A model generated the notes under the pieces. That model was not told the origin of the DNA, did no database searches, and saw nothing but the letters and a program-made list of their open reading frames with translations. A stretch of 5,268 nucleotides of DNA from positions 1 to 5,268 of the forward strand of contig JACQEW010000154.1 in NCBI GenBank assembly GCA_016200365.1, read 5' to 3'. The stretch is from Nitrospinota bacterium. GTDB taxonomy: Bacteria > Nitrospinota > Nitrospinia > UBA9942. The stretch's first letter is position 1. Every line of letters begins with the position of its first letter. Position numbers and translations under genes: made by a program. Below, piece after piece: positions 4,836 through 5,268 of the stretch.

Positions 4836-5268
4836 TTACCTCTTCTTTTGCCCCCTTAATATTACAGAAGCCTCATCCCATGAAATGATGTTTGAAGCTG
4901 CCATATTCGTAATGGTTAAAAAAGAGAGAATCTTATCGGACATATCCTTCCACTTTTTTAATGAGGTAGAAGAGACAAAAATAATGTCGCGGTGCTTCAT
5001 CTGAATATCCTGCGTTAAATCACCGTCGAATATTTTTTTAAAATCAACCTCTATAACCTCCGGATTTTTGATATTGCCCCTCACAACAACAATATTGCCT
5101 GCCGAATAATTTTCCTTTGGAAGCCCCCCTGCCCGTGCAAGTATCTCCGATATTTTTGCATCCTTTTTGAGGGATATTCGTCCGGGCACATTAACCTCTC
5201 CAAAGACAAATACCTCGCTCCCGGGAGAAACGGCAGGCGGCACATAGATAATATCGCCGGGCTTTAAA
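4836..5268 (-). CDS. Polysaccharide export protein with SLBB domain, C-terminal part (partial)
   Basis: The frame stays open to the window edge, so the gene begins outside; 143 C-terminal residues are visible. It opens with LKPGDIIYVPP, the hallmark turn of Wza-type export proteins, followed by one full SLBB domain: VFVFGEVNVPGRISL, then ISEILARAGGLPKENYSAGNIVVVR, then a DFKKIFDGDLTQDIQMKHRDIIFV ending. Such proteins form the outer-membrane and periplasmic channel for capsule or exopolysaccharide in the Wzx/Wzy pathway. The tail (KKWKDMSDKILSFLTITNMAAS) is a moderately hydrophobic helix and could be the C-terminal membrane-associated segment seen in Wza. TAA lies at 4836-4838. A GTG at 5243 should not be taken as the start, because the family motif continues upstream of it. 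The FkbM remnant lies 68 bases downstream on the same strand, consistent with the end of a polysaccharide gene cluster. Confidence 0.9.
   Translation of the reverse strand, partial: LKPGDIIYVPPAVSPGSEVFVFGEVNVPGRISLKKDAKISEILARAGGLPKENYSAGNIVVVRGNIKNPEVIEVDFKKIFDGDLTQDIQMKHRDIIFVSSTSLKKWKDMSDKILSFLTITNMAASNIISWDEASVILRGQKKR

Noticed and set aside
4836..5243. A complete 135-residue gene starting with GTG at 5243
   Set aside because: The frame is open to the window edge and the upstream residues LKPGDIIY belong to the export-protein family, so this is a truncated larger gene.

Overview
The window looks like a piece of chromosome from a Gram-negative environmental bacterium. A Nitrospirota or Desulfobacterota-type genome is my best guess. 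It rests on a large dCache/HAMP/PAS hybrid histidine kinase, a Wza-type polysaccharide export protein, and many dispersed repeats of the CCCCCTTT...AAAGGGGG and ACCACAAAGACACAAAG kinds. This assignment is inference from general familiarity with such genomes, not from a search.

Layout. Positions 1-58 carry the end of an upstream gene, probably a CheB-like chemotaxis methylesterase. Positions 59-195 are repeat-rich and AT-rich. Positions 196-3300 (+) encode one 1034-residue membrane-bound hybrid sensor histidine kinase with a C-terminal receiver domain. Two oddities sit inside this gene: a 14-C homopolymer at the DHp/ATPase junction, and a 110-bp array of three G/C-rich hairpins translated in frame as a PPxxKG-repeat linker before the receiver. 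Positions 3301-3425 are non-coding and purine-rich. Positions 3426-3971 form a compact unit bounded by a perfect 26-bp inverted repeat. It holds a small DUF559 (PD-(D/E)XK/Vsr-like) endonuclease gene on the minus strand, framed on both sides by the same family of G/C hairpins that interrupts the kinase. Positions 4002-4767 (-) hold a frameshifted FkbM-family methyltransferase, noticeably more GC-rich than its surroundings. Positions 4836-5268 (-) are the C-terminal part of an SLBB-domain polysaccharide export protein that runs off the window.

How the parts fit. The kinase reads towards the right and the polysaccharide genes towards the left, so two unrelated transcription units converge on the repeat/DUF559 cassette. 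The kinase and the CheB-like tail suggest a signalling or chemotaxis neighbourhood; the SLBB and FkbM genes suggest the end of an exopolysaccharide locus. The most notable feature is the DUF559 gene packaged between inverted hairpin repeats, with a related repeat array captured inside the kinase reading frame. This may be a small mobile-element family with a nuclease-bearing form and a gene-less form. The cassette structure is seen directly; the mobility is inference.
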